Positions 41,881-48,358 of a stretch of DNA of 48,358 nt are shown in pieces (the first letter of the stretch is position 1; each line of letters opens with the position of its first letter). The notes under the pieces are model-generated. The model made no database searches. It had not been told where the DNA came from and saw only the letters and a program-made list of their open reading frames with translations. Source of the DNA: a bacterium. Its GTDB lineage: Bacteria > Planctomycetota > J058 > JAJDCP01. The DNA lies in contig JAUIEM010000008.1 of assembly GCA_030428695.1 (NCBI GenBank), forward strand, positions 1 through 48,358. The letters are read 5' to 3'. Made by a program: the position numbers and the translations under genes.

Positions 41881-41911
41881 CAGGGTCCGGCAGAGCCAGC
41901 CGGAGATCCCC

Positions 41912-42745
41912 GTGAAGACTGCCAGCAAACGCCTGATCGCCGAGACCGTGCCCGTCGGATCGCTGTCCGCCGCCGACCACGAAGCGATGTGGAACGTGTT
42001 CCGCACCTACTACGCCGACGTCAGCCGCGCCTGCTTCGGCAAGGACTTCGCGAACAAGACCGACGTGATCCTGCTGAAGGACGCCGTCGACCGCACGATC
42101 CAGGGCTTCTCGACGCTCAAGGTCAGCGCGGACCGCATCGACGGCCGGAAGGTGCTCTCGATCTTCTCGGGGGACACGATCGTCGACCGTGAGTACTGGG
42201 GCCAGCGGGCGCTGCATTGGGCCTTCACCCGCTACCTGGTCAAGGTCAAGCTGCAGAACCCCCTGACCCGCGTCTACTGGTTCCTGATCTCCAAGGGCTA
42301 CAAGACCTACCTGCTGCTCGCGCGCAACTTCCCGGAGCACTTCCCGCGCCACGACCGCGCGACCCCCGCCTGGCACAAGAAGCTGCTCGACACGCTGTCC
42401 CGGGACATGTTCGGCAACGACTACAAGCCCGACCTCGGGCTTCTGCAGTTCGAGTCCTGCCCGGGCCGGCTGAAGAACTGGGTCGCGCCGGTCAACACCG
42501 AGATCATCGACGCGCCGGACGTGCGCTTCTTCCTCGAGAAGAACCCGCACCACGCCCGCGGCGACGAGCTGTGCTGCATCGGCAGGGTCGACCTGAAGTT
42601 CTTTTTCCACGGACCGCTGCGCCTGGTGCGCAAAGCTCTACGGGAGATGGGGAAGTATGTCGGCCTGGCTCCGGAGAGGGCTCCTCGGACTGCAGCTGCT
42701 CGGACGTCTGGGCGCCTGGAGGCGCTTCCGGCGAGCCGCCGCTGA
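41912..42745 (+). CDS. GNAT-like acyltransferase candidate, first gene of the GH3/Rieske operon
   Basis: This 277-residue protein has no certain family. The layout recalls an N-acyltransferase: a helical start with MWNVFRTYYADVS, a strand GFSTLKVS, a strand-loop-helix LSIFSGDTIVDREYWGQRAL placed as in the acyl-CoA site, then VYWFLISKGYKTYLLLARNF. The last third contains VRFFLEKNPHHARGDELCCI, a motif I have seen in uncharacterised myxobacterial and similar proteins. The start is GTG 41912 with GGAGAT upstream, just after the predicted sigma-54 start point; an ATG at 41876 would lie inside the promoter. Its last 89 bases overlap the GH3 gene in another frame, so the C-terminal 30 residues (Arg/Ala-rich) may be dispensable. 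Confidence 0.72.
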   Translation: MKTASKRLIAETVPVGSLSAADHEAMWNVFRTYYADVSRACFGKDFANKTDVILLKDAVDRTIQGFSTLKVSADRIDGRKVLSIFSGDTIVDREYWGQRALHWAFTRYLVKVKLQNPLTRVYWFLISKGYKTYLLLARNFPEHFPRHDRATPAWHKKLLDTLSRDMFGNDYKPDLGLLQFESCPGRLKNWVAPVNTEIIDAPDVRFFLEKNPHHARGDELCCIGRVDLKFFFHGPLRLVRKALREMGKYVGLAPERAPRTAAARTSGRLEALPASRR

Positions 42746-44255
42746 GCCGCGCCCGGTCCAGCGCGCGCGCCTGCTCTCCACCCTGGCCGCCAACGCCGCG
42801 AGCGCCTACGGCCGGGCCCACGCCTTCTCCACCATCGCCACCGTCGAGGCCTACCAGGACCGCGTCCCGGTCGTCGACTACGACGCCCTGGAGGACCAGG
42901 TCGGACGCGCCGCCCGCGGCGAATCCGGGGTGCTGACCTGCGCCCCGGTCCAGATGTTCGAGCCGTCGGGAGGCTCGACGGCGGCGACCAAGCTGATCCC
43001 GTACACGCAGGCCCTGCTCGACGAGTTCTCGGCGGCGACCGGGCCCTGGCTGTTCAACCTCTTCCGCGGCCGCCCCGGGCTGTGGGGCACGCGCAGCTAC
43101 TGGTCGGTCTCCCCCGCCGTCGCCCGCGCGGAGACCCACACCGAGGGCGGCGTGCCGATCGGCTTCGAGGACGACACCGCGTACTTCAACCCGGTCGAGC
43201 GCTGGGCCCTGCGGCGTCTGCTCGCGGTGCCCGGCGGGGTCGGGAAGCTGCGGGATGTCGAGCGCTGGCGCCGCGAGACAGCCCGGCACCTGCTCGCGGC
43301 CGAGGATCTCGGCTTCTTCTCGGTGTGGAGCCCGTCCTTCCTCACCCTGCTGATGGAGTTCATCGAGCGCCGCTGGCCGGAGCTCCTCGGTCTCCTGCCC
43401 CGCCGCCGGGCGCGCGCCCTCGACGCCGTCGTCGCGCGCTGCGGCGGGATCTACGGGGAGGCGCTGTGGCCCCGCCTCGGCCTGCTGTCCTGCTGGACCG
43501 AGGGGCCGGCGGCCGCCCAGCTGCCGGCGCTGCGGCGCTGGTTCCCGGCGACGCCGATCCAGGGCAAGGGCCTGCTCGCGACCGAGGGGGTCGTCTCGAT
43601 CCCGGTGTGGGGGCAGCCCGCCGCGGTCTGTGCGGTCACGTCCCACTTCCTCGAGTTCATCGACCTCGATGCGCCCGAGGCGCGGCCGCTGCTGGTCGAC
43701 GAGCTGGTCCTCGGCGGCCGCTACTCGCCCCTCTTGACGACCGGCGGCGGCCTGTACCGCTACCACCTCAAGGACGTCGTGCGCTGCGTCGGATTCTACG
43801 AGCGCGCGCCCTGCCTGCGCTTCGAGGGCAAGCTCGACCGGGTGTCCGACCTGTGCGGGGAGAAGCTCTCCGCCGGCCGGGTCCGCGCCGCGCTCGAGGG
43901 CGTCTCGGCGCGCCTGGGGCTCGCCCCGGCCTTCGCCCTGCTCGCTCCGGTCGCGGAGCCCGCGCATTATTGCCTGTATGTCGAGTGTGACGCGCTGCCG
44001 CTGGTCATCGAAGACCTGCGCCGCGAGGTCGAGGACGCGCTGCGGGAGGGCCACCACTACGGCTATTGTCGTAAGCTCGGGCAGCTCGGCCCGCTGCGGG
44101 TGCTGCGCGTGCGGCGCGGCCAGGAACGCTATCTCGAAGCCTGGCTGGCGCGCGGCCGCCGGCTCGGAGACATCAAGCCGACCTGCCTCGATCCGTCCTT
44201 CCCGGGGGCGGACGTGTTCGGGCCGGCGCCGGAACCCGAGGTGATGACCCGATGA
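42657..44255 (+). CDS. GH3-family acyl-adenylate/amide synthetase
   Basis: This 532-residue protein is of the GH3 (auxin-responsive promoter) family. Plant members adenylate a carboxylic acid and transfer it to an amino acid amine. The ATP motif SGGSTAATK is near residues 103-111. A LLATEGVVSIPVWG block corresponds to the plant motif 2 region, and RYSPLLTTGGGLYRYHLKDVVRC (near 355-378) matches the motif 3 region. The C-terminal subdomain with FEGKLDRVSDLCGEKLS follows. Bacterial GH3 proteins have no settled function. Here the obvious partners are two acyltransferase-like proteins and a Rieske oxygenase, which suggests formation and later oxidation of an acyl-amino acid or similar amide. ATG 42657 follows GGGGAAGT. 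The stop overlaps the Rieske start (ATGA). Confidence 0.9.
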   Translation: MSAWLRRGLLGLQLLGRLGAWRRFRRAAAEPRPVQRARLLSTLAANAASAYGRAHAFSTIATVEAYQDRVPVVDYDALEDQVGRAARGESGVLTCAPVQMFEPSGGSTAATKLIPYTQALLDEFSAATGPWLFNLFRGRPGLWGTRSYWSVSPAVARAETHTEGGVPIGFEDDTAYFNPVERWALRRLLAVPGGVGKLRDVERWRRETARHLLAAEDLGFFSVWSPSFLTLLMEFIERRWPELLGLLPRRRARALDAVVARCGGIYGEALWPRLGLLSCWTEGPAAAQLPALRRWFPATPIQGKGLLATEGVVSIPVWGQPAAVCAVTSHFLEFIDLDAPEARPLLVDELVLGGRYSPLLTTGGGLYRYHLKDVVRCVGFYERAPCLRFEGKLDRVSDLCGEKLSAGRVRAALEGVSARLGLAPAFALLAPVAEPAHYCLYVECDALPLVIEDLRREVEDALREGHHYGYCRKLGQLGPLRVLRVRRGQERYLEAWLARGRRLGDIKPTCLDPSFPGADVFGPAPEPEVMTR

Positions 44256-45340
44256 GCATCCCGATCACCAGCCGCCGCCGCCCTACCCGGCCCCGCATGC
44301 GCGAGACCTGCGGGCGGCTGAAGGACTACTGGTACGTCGCCGCCGAGAGCCACGAGGTGACCGGCAAGCGGCCCCTCGGCCGCACCATCCTCGAGGAGAT
44401 GCTGGTGCTGTGGCGGGACGCGGACGGCGCGGCCCGGGCGATGAGCGACCGCTGCCTGCACCGCAACGCCCTGCTCAGCGAGGGCGAGCTCTTCGACGGC
44501 TGCATCGGCTGCCCCTACCACGGCTGGACCTACGACCGCACCGGCCAGTGCGTCAACATCCCCAGCGAGGGCCCGGACGGCCGCCCGGCACCCGAGCTGC
44601 GGCTCGAGACCTTCCCCGTGCGCGAGCAGCACGGCCTGGTCTGGGTGTGGATGGGGGGCGCGCACGCCCCGGACAAGGACCCCTTCCCGATGCCGCGGGC
44701 GGGCCAGGCGGGCTGGGCGAGCTACTTCATGCAGACCGCCTTCGACAACAGCGTGACCAACCTGGTCGAGAACTTCATGGACGTGCCCCACACGGTCTTC
44801 GTCCACAAGGGCTGGTTCCGCAACCGCGCCCGCCGCGAGGTGCGGATGACCGTCGAGCGCACGCCGGACAGCGTGCTCTGCACCTACGACCAGCCCTCGG
44901 ATTCGATCGGCTTCACCAGCCGCATCCTCAATCCGAAGGGCCTGCCGATGACCCACACCGACCGCTTCTACATGCCGAACGTCACCCGGGTCGACTACAC
45001 CTTCGGCGACGATGTGACCGGCTTCGTGATCACCAGCCAGTGCACCCCGGTCGGGCCCTTCAAGTGTCAGGTCTACACCCACATCGCCTACAAGCTCGGC
45101 CTGCTCAACCCCGTCGCCCGGCTGTTCCTGCCCGCCTACACCCGGCGCGTGATCGAGCAGGACGTCGACATCATGGAGATCCAGGGGCGCAGCCTGCAGC
45201 ATCACGAGGAGCCGGACTTCCGCTCGACCCCGGCCGACACCCTGCACGTCTTCATCGAGTCCCTGCGCGACCACGAGGAGAACGCCGACGAGGGGCCGCC
45301 GCCCGCGCCGACGACCGAAGAGGTGACGTTTTGGATCTGA
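44252..45340 (+). CDS. Rieske non-haem iron oxygenase
   Basis: This 362-residue oxygenase of the pheophorbide/vanillate-demethylase type hydroxylates, demethylates or desaturates its substrate using O2 and electrons from a reductase. The [2Fe-2S] ligands are Cys68-x-His70 and Cys87-x2-His90 (CLH ... CPYH). The mononuclear iron site is ENFMDVPHTVFVH, with Asp177, His180 and His185 as the bridging and iron-binding residues. DYWYVAAES near the start is family-typical. No ferredoxin or reductase gene is adjacent, so electrons must come from elsewhere. It is coupled to GH3 by ATGA, tight evidence that the two enzymes work on one pathway. Confidence 0.94.
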   Translation: MSIPITSRRRPTRPRMRETCGRLKDYWYVAAESHEVTGKRPLGRTILEEMLVLWRDADGAARAMSDRCLHRNALLSEGELFDGCIGCPYHGWTYDRTGQCVNIPSEGPDGRPAPELRLETFPVREQHGLVWVWMGGAHAPDKDPFPMPRAGQAGWASYFMQTAFDNSVTNLVENFMDVPHTVFVHKGWFRNRARREVRMTVERTPDSVLCTYDQPSDSIGFTSRILNPKGLPMTHTDRFYMPNVTRVDYTFGDDVTGFVITSQCTPVGPFKCQVYTHIAYKLGLLNPVARLFLPAYTRRVIEQDVDIMEIQGRSLQHHEEPDFRSTPADTLHVFIESLRDHEENADEGPPPAPTTEEVTFWI

Positions 45341-45370
45341 TGGTGGTGAGGAACCCGGCGCGGCTCCAAC

Positions 45371-45437
45371 GGCTGTACCAACAGCCCGAAGGCGTGGGGT
45401 CTACGCCCGTCCTACCGTCCCGGGCAGAAGCCGGGAC
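45371..45437. terminator. Run of three short hairpins after the Rieske gene
   Basis: GGCTGT/ACAGCC (45371-45386), GGCGT/ACGCC (45391-45407) and GTCCCGG/CCGGGAC (45417-45437) are consecutive perfect stems within 100 bases of the Rieske stop. None has a T-tract. They may reduce read-through, or stabilise the GH3-Rieske mRNA relative to the genes downstream. The middle stem reads on the other strand as GTAGGACGGGCGTAGACC, a degenerate inverted copy of the 45454 repeat. Confidence 0.45.
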
Positions 45438-45453
45438 GAAGAGGACACGTCCT

Positions 45454-45482
45454 GTAGGGGCGGGGTTTACCCCCGCCCGCCG
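45454..45482. repeat. 29-bp palindromic repeat, exact copy of 4343-4371
   Basis: It is identical to the 4343-4371 unit over 29 bases, in the same orientation, and again in an intergenic region. Arms GGGGCGGGG and CCCCCGCCC make a strong hairpin. Confidence 0.85.
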
Positions 45483-45539
45483 GTCCGGGGCAAAGCGTGC
45501 GCCGAAAGCGACAACGCACCACGCCCGGAGGCCCACTCG

Positions 45540-46664
45540 ATGAGCACCGCCGACGAGACCGTCGCGGGCCTCGCCCGGCGCGAGGACAACGCCCGGCTGT
45601 GTGAGATCTTCAAGGCGGTCAGCATGAAGGCCGACCTGCACCTGACGGTCGAGCGCGACCCGGACTTCTTCGCCCTGTACGACCTGCAAGAGGTCGAGCA
45701 GCGGGTGATCACCTGGACCGTCGACGGGGCGATCGAAGGCGTCGCCTGCATCCTCGGGCGGGAGTGCTGGCTCGACGGCAAGCGCACGCCGACCGCCTAC
45801 CTCGGGGACCTGCGCTACACCCGCAGGATCCGCGGCGGGACGGTGCTCGGGAAGTTCTACGGGCCGCTCTTCGACAAGTGGAGCGCGGACCTCGGCTGCG
45901 AGCTGATGCTGACCGCGGTGATCCTCTCCAACCGGGCCGCGGTCAAGGCGCTGATCGAGCGCAGCGAGCGCTTTCCGACCAAACCGGTGTACACCCTGGT
46001 GCGCGAGTTCACCATCCAGAACGTGCAGTTCACCGCCCGGCGGAAGCCACTGGCCACGCGCTTCTCCGTGCGCCGCGCGCGCGAGGCGGACATCCCCGCC
46101 ATCGCGGCGCGGCTGGCGGAGGATCATCGCGGGCGGGTGTTCGGCTACGTGTTCTCCGAGGCGCTGCTGCGCGCGCGCCTCGAGCGCTGGCCGGACTTCG
46201 GCATCGACAGCTTCTTCCTCGCCTTCGACGGCGAGCGGCTGGTCGGCCTGACCGCGCCCTGGGACGCCCACGCGGTCAAGCGCTTCCGGGTGATGGGCTA
46301 CCACAACAAGATGCGCTGGCTCAAGCGCGCCTACAACGCCTACGCCTGGCTGCGGGGCTTCGAGCGGCTGCCGCCGGTCGGCGGCGAGTTCCGCTACTTC
46401 TACCTGACCCACACCAGCGTGGTCGGGGAGGATCCGGAGGTGATGGCCAGCCTGCTCGACGCGGTCTACCGCGCGTTCTGGGGCAAGGGCTACCACTTCT
46501 TCAGCAGCTGCGTGCTCGAGGGCGACCCGCTCGCGGCGCCCTACCGCCGCTACCGCTGCGAGGGGCTGCCGGCCGGGCTGTACGCCGTCAGCGCGCCGGG
46601 CAACCGCTACAACACGATGGACTTCGGACGCGCACGTCCGGGGCTGGAGATGGCACTGGTATGA
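45540..46664 (+). CDS. Double GNAT-domain acyltransferase-like protein
   Basis: This 374-residue protein has two GNAT-like halves. The first (20-160) contains YLGDLRYTRRIRGGTVLGKFY, where RRIRGGTVLGK is the acyl-CoA pyrophosphate loop, and AVILSNRAAVKALIER. The second (175-350) begins FSVRRAREADIPAIAARLAEDHRG. The donor could be acetyl-CoA or a longer acyl-CoA, and the acceptor is unknown. ATG 45540 has GGAGG eight bases upstream. It is 199 bases after the Rieske gene across several hairpins, so it may be transcribed with the GH3/Rieske operon at reduced level or from its own promoter, which I cannot see. Confidence 0.82.
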   Translation: MSTADETVAGLARREDNARLCEIFKAVSMKADLHLTVERDPDFFALYDLQEVEQRVITWTVDGAIEGVACILGRECWLDGKRTPTAYLGDLRYTRRIRGGTVLGKFYGPLFDKWSADLGCELMLTAVILSNRAAVKALIERSERFPTKPVYTLVREFTIQNVQFTARRKPLATRFSVRRAREADIPAIAARLAEDHRGRVFGYVFSEALLRARLERWPDFGIDSFFLAFDGERLVGLTAPWDAHAVKRFRVMGYHNKMRWLKRAYNAYAWLRGFERLPPVGGEFRYFYLTHTSVVGEDPEVMASLLDAVYRAFWGKGYHFFSSCVLEGDPLAAPYRRYRCEGLPAGLYAVSAPGNRYNTMDFGRARPGLEMALV

Positions 46665-48358
46665 GATGGAGATTCCTGCTGCTCGCCTGCGCCCTGCCGC
46701 TCGCGGCACAGAGCGACCGGCTCGAGGACGGCCTCGGGGTGGCGGTCTACAACGACACCGGCATCGCGATCAACAAGACCCTGAAGAAGCTCAGCGGCTA
46801 CTTCGCCGACGCCAACCAGGCGGGCATGGCCGGGGCCTTCGCCGAGGGCTACGACCAGGCCTCGCTGACGGGCTGGGCGCGGGAAGCGGCGGAGGCGGCG
46901 GACGGCGTCGAGATCCTGCGCTGGCGGGCGACCGACGGCGCGCCGCTCGCAGGGGCCGCGCTCTTGCTCGCCTGGCGGCAGGAGTTCGCGAGCCTCGAGT
47001 TCGCGAAGTTCAAGCTCGTCGACCTGAACTTCGTCGGCGCGGACGGCGCCGAGGCGGTGTTCCGCGGCGAGATGCACGGCGTCGACCAGAACGGGCGCGT
47101 GTTGAGCGAGCGGGCCTTCTTCGTCGGCCAGTGGCGCGACGACGGCGCGCACCACCAGCAGCTCCTGTCCCTCGCGCTCGAGAGCGGCGAGACCGTGCGC
47201 GGGCCGGGGAACCTGTTCGTCGACGTCGCCGCCGAGCGCGGCCTCGACTACTACGGCGACGACGACGAGCGCTTCCTGCCGCCTTCGGACGCGCTGAAGT
47301 TCCAGATCCTGCGCCACGCCCTCGGCGGGGCCTCGTGCGGGGACATCGACGGCGACGGCGTCGACGACGTCTTCCTGTGCGCCGGAGGCCTGGCGAAGAT
47401 GTTCCGCAACGACGGCACGGGCCGCTTCGTCGACGTGACGCAGGAATCCGGCCTGAGCGGTATCCTCCAGGCCAACGCCGCCCTGTTCGCCGACTTCGAC
47501 AACGACGGCGACCAGGACCTCTACGTCGCGCGCTTCTACGGGCAGAACCAGCTGTTCGCCAATGACGGAGGCGGCCGCTTCAGCGACGTGACGGCGGAGT
47601 CCGGCCTCGGCTACGACGACATGACCGCGGTGCTCGCCGCCGCCGACTTCGACAATGACGGCCTGCTCGACCTCTACCTCGGACGCTTCCTCGACGCCCG
47701 CACCGAGGTGCCGACGATGCTGCACTACTGCCGCAACGGCGCCCCGAACAAGCTCTACCTCGGGCGTGGCCAGCTGCGTTTCGAGGACGTGACGGAGACC
47801 TGCGGCGCCGACGACGTCGGGCTGACCCTCGGCATCGCCGTCGCCGACTACGACCAGGACGGCGACCAGGACATCTACCTGTCCAACGACTTCGGGCGGA
47901 ACACCCTGCTGCAGAACCAGGGCGACGCGACCTTCGTCGACGTCGCCAAGGAGAAGGGAGCGCTCGCCCTGTCCGGCGGCATGTCGGCGAGCTTCGGCGA
48001 CTTCGACAACGACGGCTGGCAGGACATCTACGTCAGCAGCGTCAACAGCAACCAGCGCTGGTATTCCCAGGACGTCAACATCCGCGGCTACATCCTGCGC
48101 GTGGTCGAGAGTGACCGCCGCGAGACCCTGCAGGAGCTCTTCCTCGACCTGCGTCGCCACTTCGGGGAGGAGTGGGACCAGCTCGGCGAGCTCTCCCTCG
48201 CCGGGAACTACCTCCTGCGCAACGAGCAGGACGGCAGCTTCAGCGACGCCTCGGAGACCGCCCGCCCCCACGGCTGGTACTGGAGCAGCGGCTTCTTCGA
48301 CGTCGACAACGACGCCGACCTCGACATCCTCGCGGTCAACGGCTTCGTGACCGGCAAG
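46661..48358 (+). CDS. FG-GAP/VCBS repeat protein of the CRTAC/ASPIC type (3' end outside window)
   Basis: The frame stays open for 566 codons to the window edge, so the protein is incomplete. A signal peptide (MRWRFLLLACALPLAAQS, cleaved near 17) is followed by a domain of about 160 residues with no clear match. Integrin-type FG-GAP blades then carry Ca2+ loops of the form DxDxDGxxD: GDIDGDGVDDVFL, ADFDNDGDQDLYVARF, ADFDNDGLLDLYLGRF, ADYDQDGDQDIYLSN and GDFDNDGWQDIYVSS. Such proteins in Planctomycetota and Acidobacteriota usually continue to an ASPIC/UnbV tail, not reached here. It is expected outside the cytoplasm and to bind surfaces or glycans. The ATG overlaps the GNAT stop (ATGA). Confidence 0.9.
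   Translation, partial: MRWRFLLLACALPLAAQSDRLEDGLGVAVYNDTGIAINKTLKKLSGYFADANQAGMAGAFAEGYDQASLTGWAREAAEAADGVEILRWRATDGAPLAGAALLLAWRQEFASLEFAKFKLVDLNFVGADGAEAVFRGEMHGVDQNGRVLSERAFFVGQWRDDGAHHQQLLSLALESGETVRGPGNLFVDVAAERGLDYYGDDDERFLPPSDALKFQILRHALGGASCGDIDGDGVDDVFLCAGGLAKMFRNDGTGRFVDVTQESGLSGILQANAALFADFDNDGDQDLYVARFYGQNQLFANDGGGRFSDVTAESGLGYDDMTAVLAAADFDNDGLLDLYLGRFLDARTEVPTMLHYCRNGAPNKLYLGRGQLRFEDVTETCGADDVGLTLGIAVADYDQDGDQDIYLSNDFGRNTLLQNQGDATFVDVAKEKGALALSGGMSASFGDFDNDGWQDIYVSSVNSNQRWYSQDVNIRGYILRVVESDRRETLQELFLDLRRHFGEEWDQLGELSLAGNYLLRNEQDGSFSDASETARPHGWYWSSGFFDVDNDADLDILAVNGFVTGK

Larger units (their letters stand above)
41385..41911. other. 527-base repeat-rich regulatory spacer
   Basis: This gene-free stretch lies between the dehydrogenase-cytochrome gene and the GH3/Rieske operon. 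It holds a perfect 20-bp palindrome just past the stop, two 49-bp direct repeats 285 bases apart, short tandem arrays (GGCCGTC units at 41540-41560; a 12-bp GTGGCCGTGACC unit twice at 41564-41591) and a perfect sigma-54 promoter. Open frames in it read the repeats and lack ribosome sites. Confidence 0.75.

Noticed and set aside
41391..41915. Several short open frames in the 41.4-41.9 kb spacer
   Set aside because: They read through the 49-bp repeats and the sigma-54 promoter, lack ribosome sites and share RRPAHTR-like strings that come only from the repeat.

Overview
The window is GC-rich bacterial DNA (roughly 70 % by eye), densely coded on both strands. There are about 35 protein genes, and I see no tRNA, rRNA, CRISPR array, transposase or phage gene. 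The gene content points to an uncultured member of Planctomycetota or a neighbouring deep lineage such as Acidobacteriota or Myxococcota: a Ycf46/Ycf35/DUF2997 operon, a Ser/Thr kinase fused to TPRs, a TPR-GAF sigma-54 activator, Kelch, PPC and FG-GAP surface proteins, an FG-GAP protein of the ASPIC/CRTAC type, and low-complexity Gly/Asn linkers after lipoprotein cysteines. The assignment is inference; no marker gene is present.

Layout. 1-4133: a dynamin-like GTPase translationally coupled to pyruvate kinase, convergent with a PlsC-type acyltransferase. 4134-4480: a repeat-bearing gap. 4481-15168 (minus strand): a 1379-residue kinase-TPR protein, a four-helix-bundle (IVP-like) protein, ATP-type PEP carboxykinase, a membrane protein with an extreme Asp/Glu tract, and a sigma-54 activator. 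15357-17386: an integral-membrane PAP2/Aur1-like enzyme and an unrecognised gene. 17514-25568 (minus): a long gene series behind a strong sigma-70-like promoter at 25601-25629. Its order is a 172-aa protein, Ycf46-like AAA ATPase, DUF1257 (Ycf35), DUF2997, pentapeptide-repeat protein, 116-aa protein, a membrane-anchored Ada-type zinc-site protein, a lipoprotein, an acidic repeat protein, and then a Kelch lipoprotein after a GC hairpin. 25835-28718 (plus): TPR protein, HAD phosphatase, single-pass membrane protein. 28747-31683 (minus): a compact CapK/PaaK-like ligase, M15 peptidase, DUF899 and C39 peptidase operon. 31824-35498: MurF, a Kelch lipoprotein and a tandem UspA protein. 35782-41384 (plus): two coupled giant lipoproteins, PPC4-NHL and sugar dehydrogenase-dihaem cytochrome. 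41865-48358 (plus): a perfect-consensus sigma-54 promoter followed by a GNAT-like protein, a GH3-family ligase, a Rieske oxygenase, a double-GNAT protein and an FG-GAP protein cut by the window end.

Two systems stand out. The first is the Ycf46-Ycf35-DUF2997 operon, whose core is otherwise known mainly from cyanobacteria and plastids. Here it travels with a pentapeptide protein and several unknown small proteins. The second is the 41.9-46.7 kb operon, which combines an acyl-adenylate/amide-forming GH3 enzyme, a Rieske oxygenase and acyltransferase-like proteins under a textbook sigma-54 promoter. It looks like an undescribed small-molecule or lipid-modification pathway. The pyruvate kinase and PEP carboxykinase genes place both sides of the PEP node in this window.
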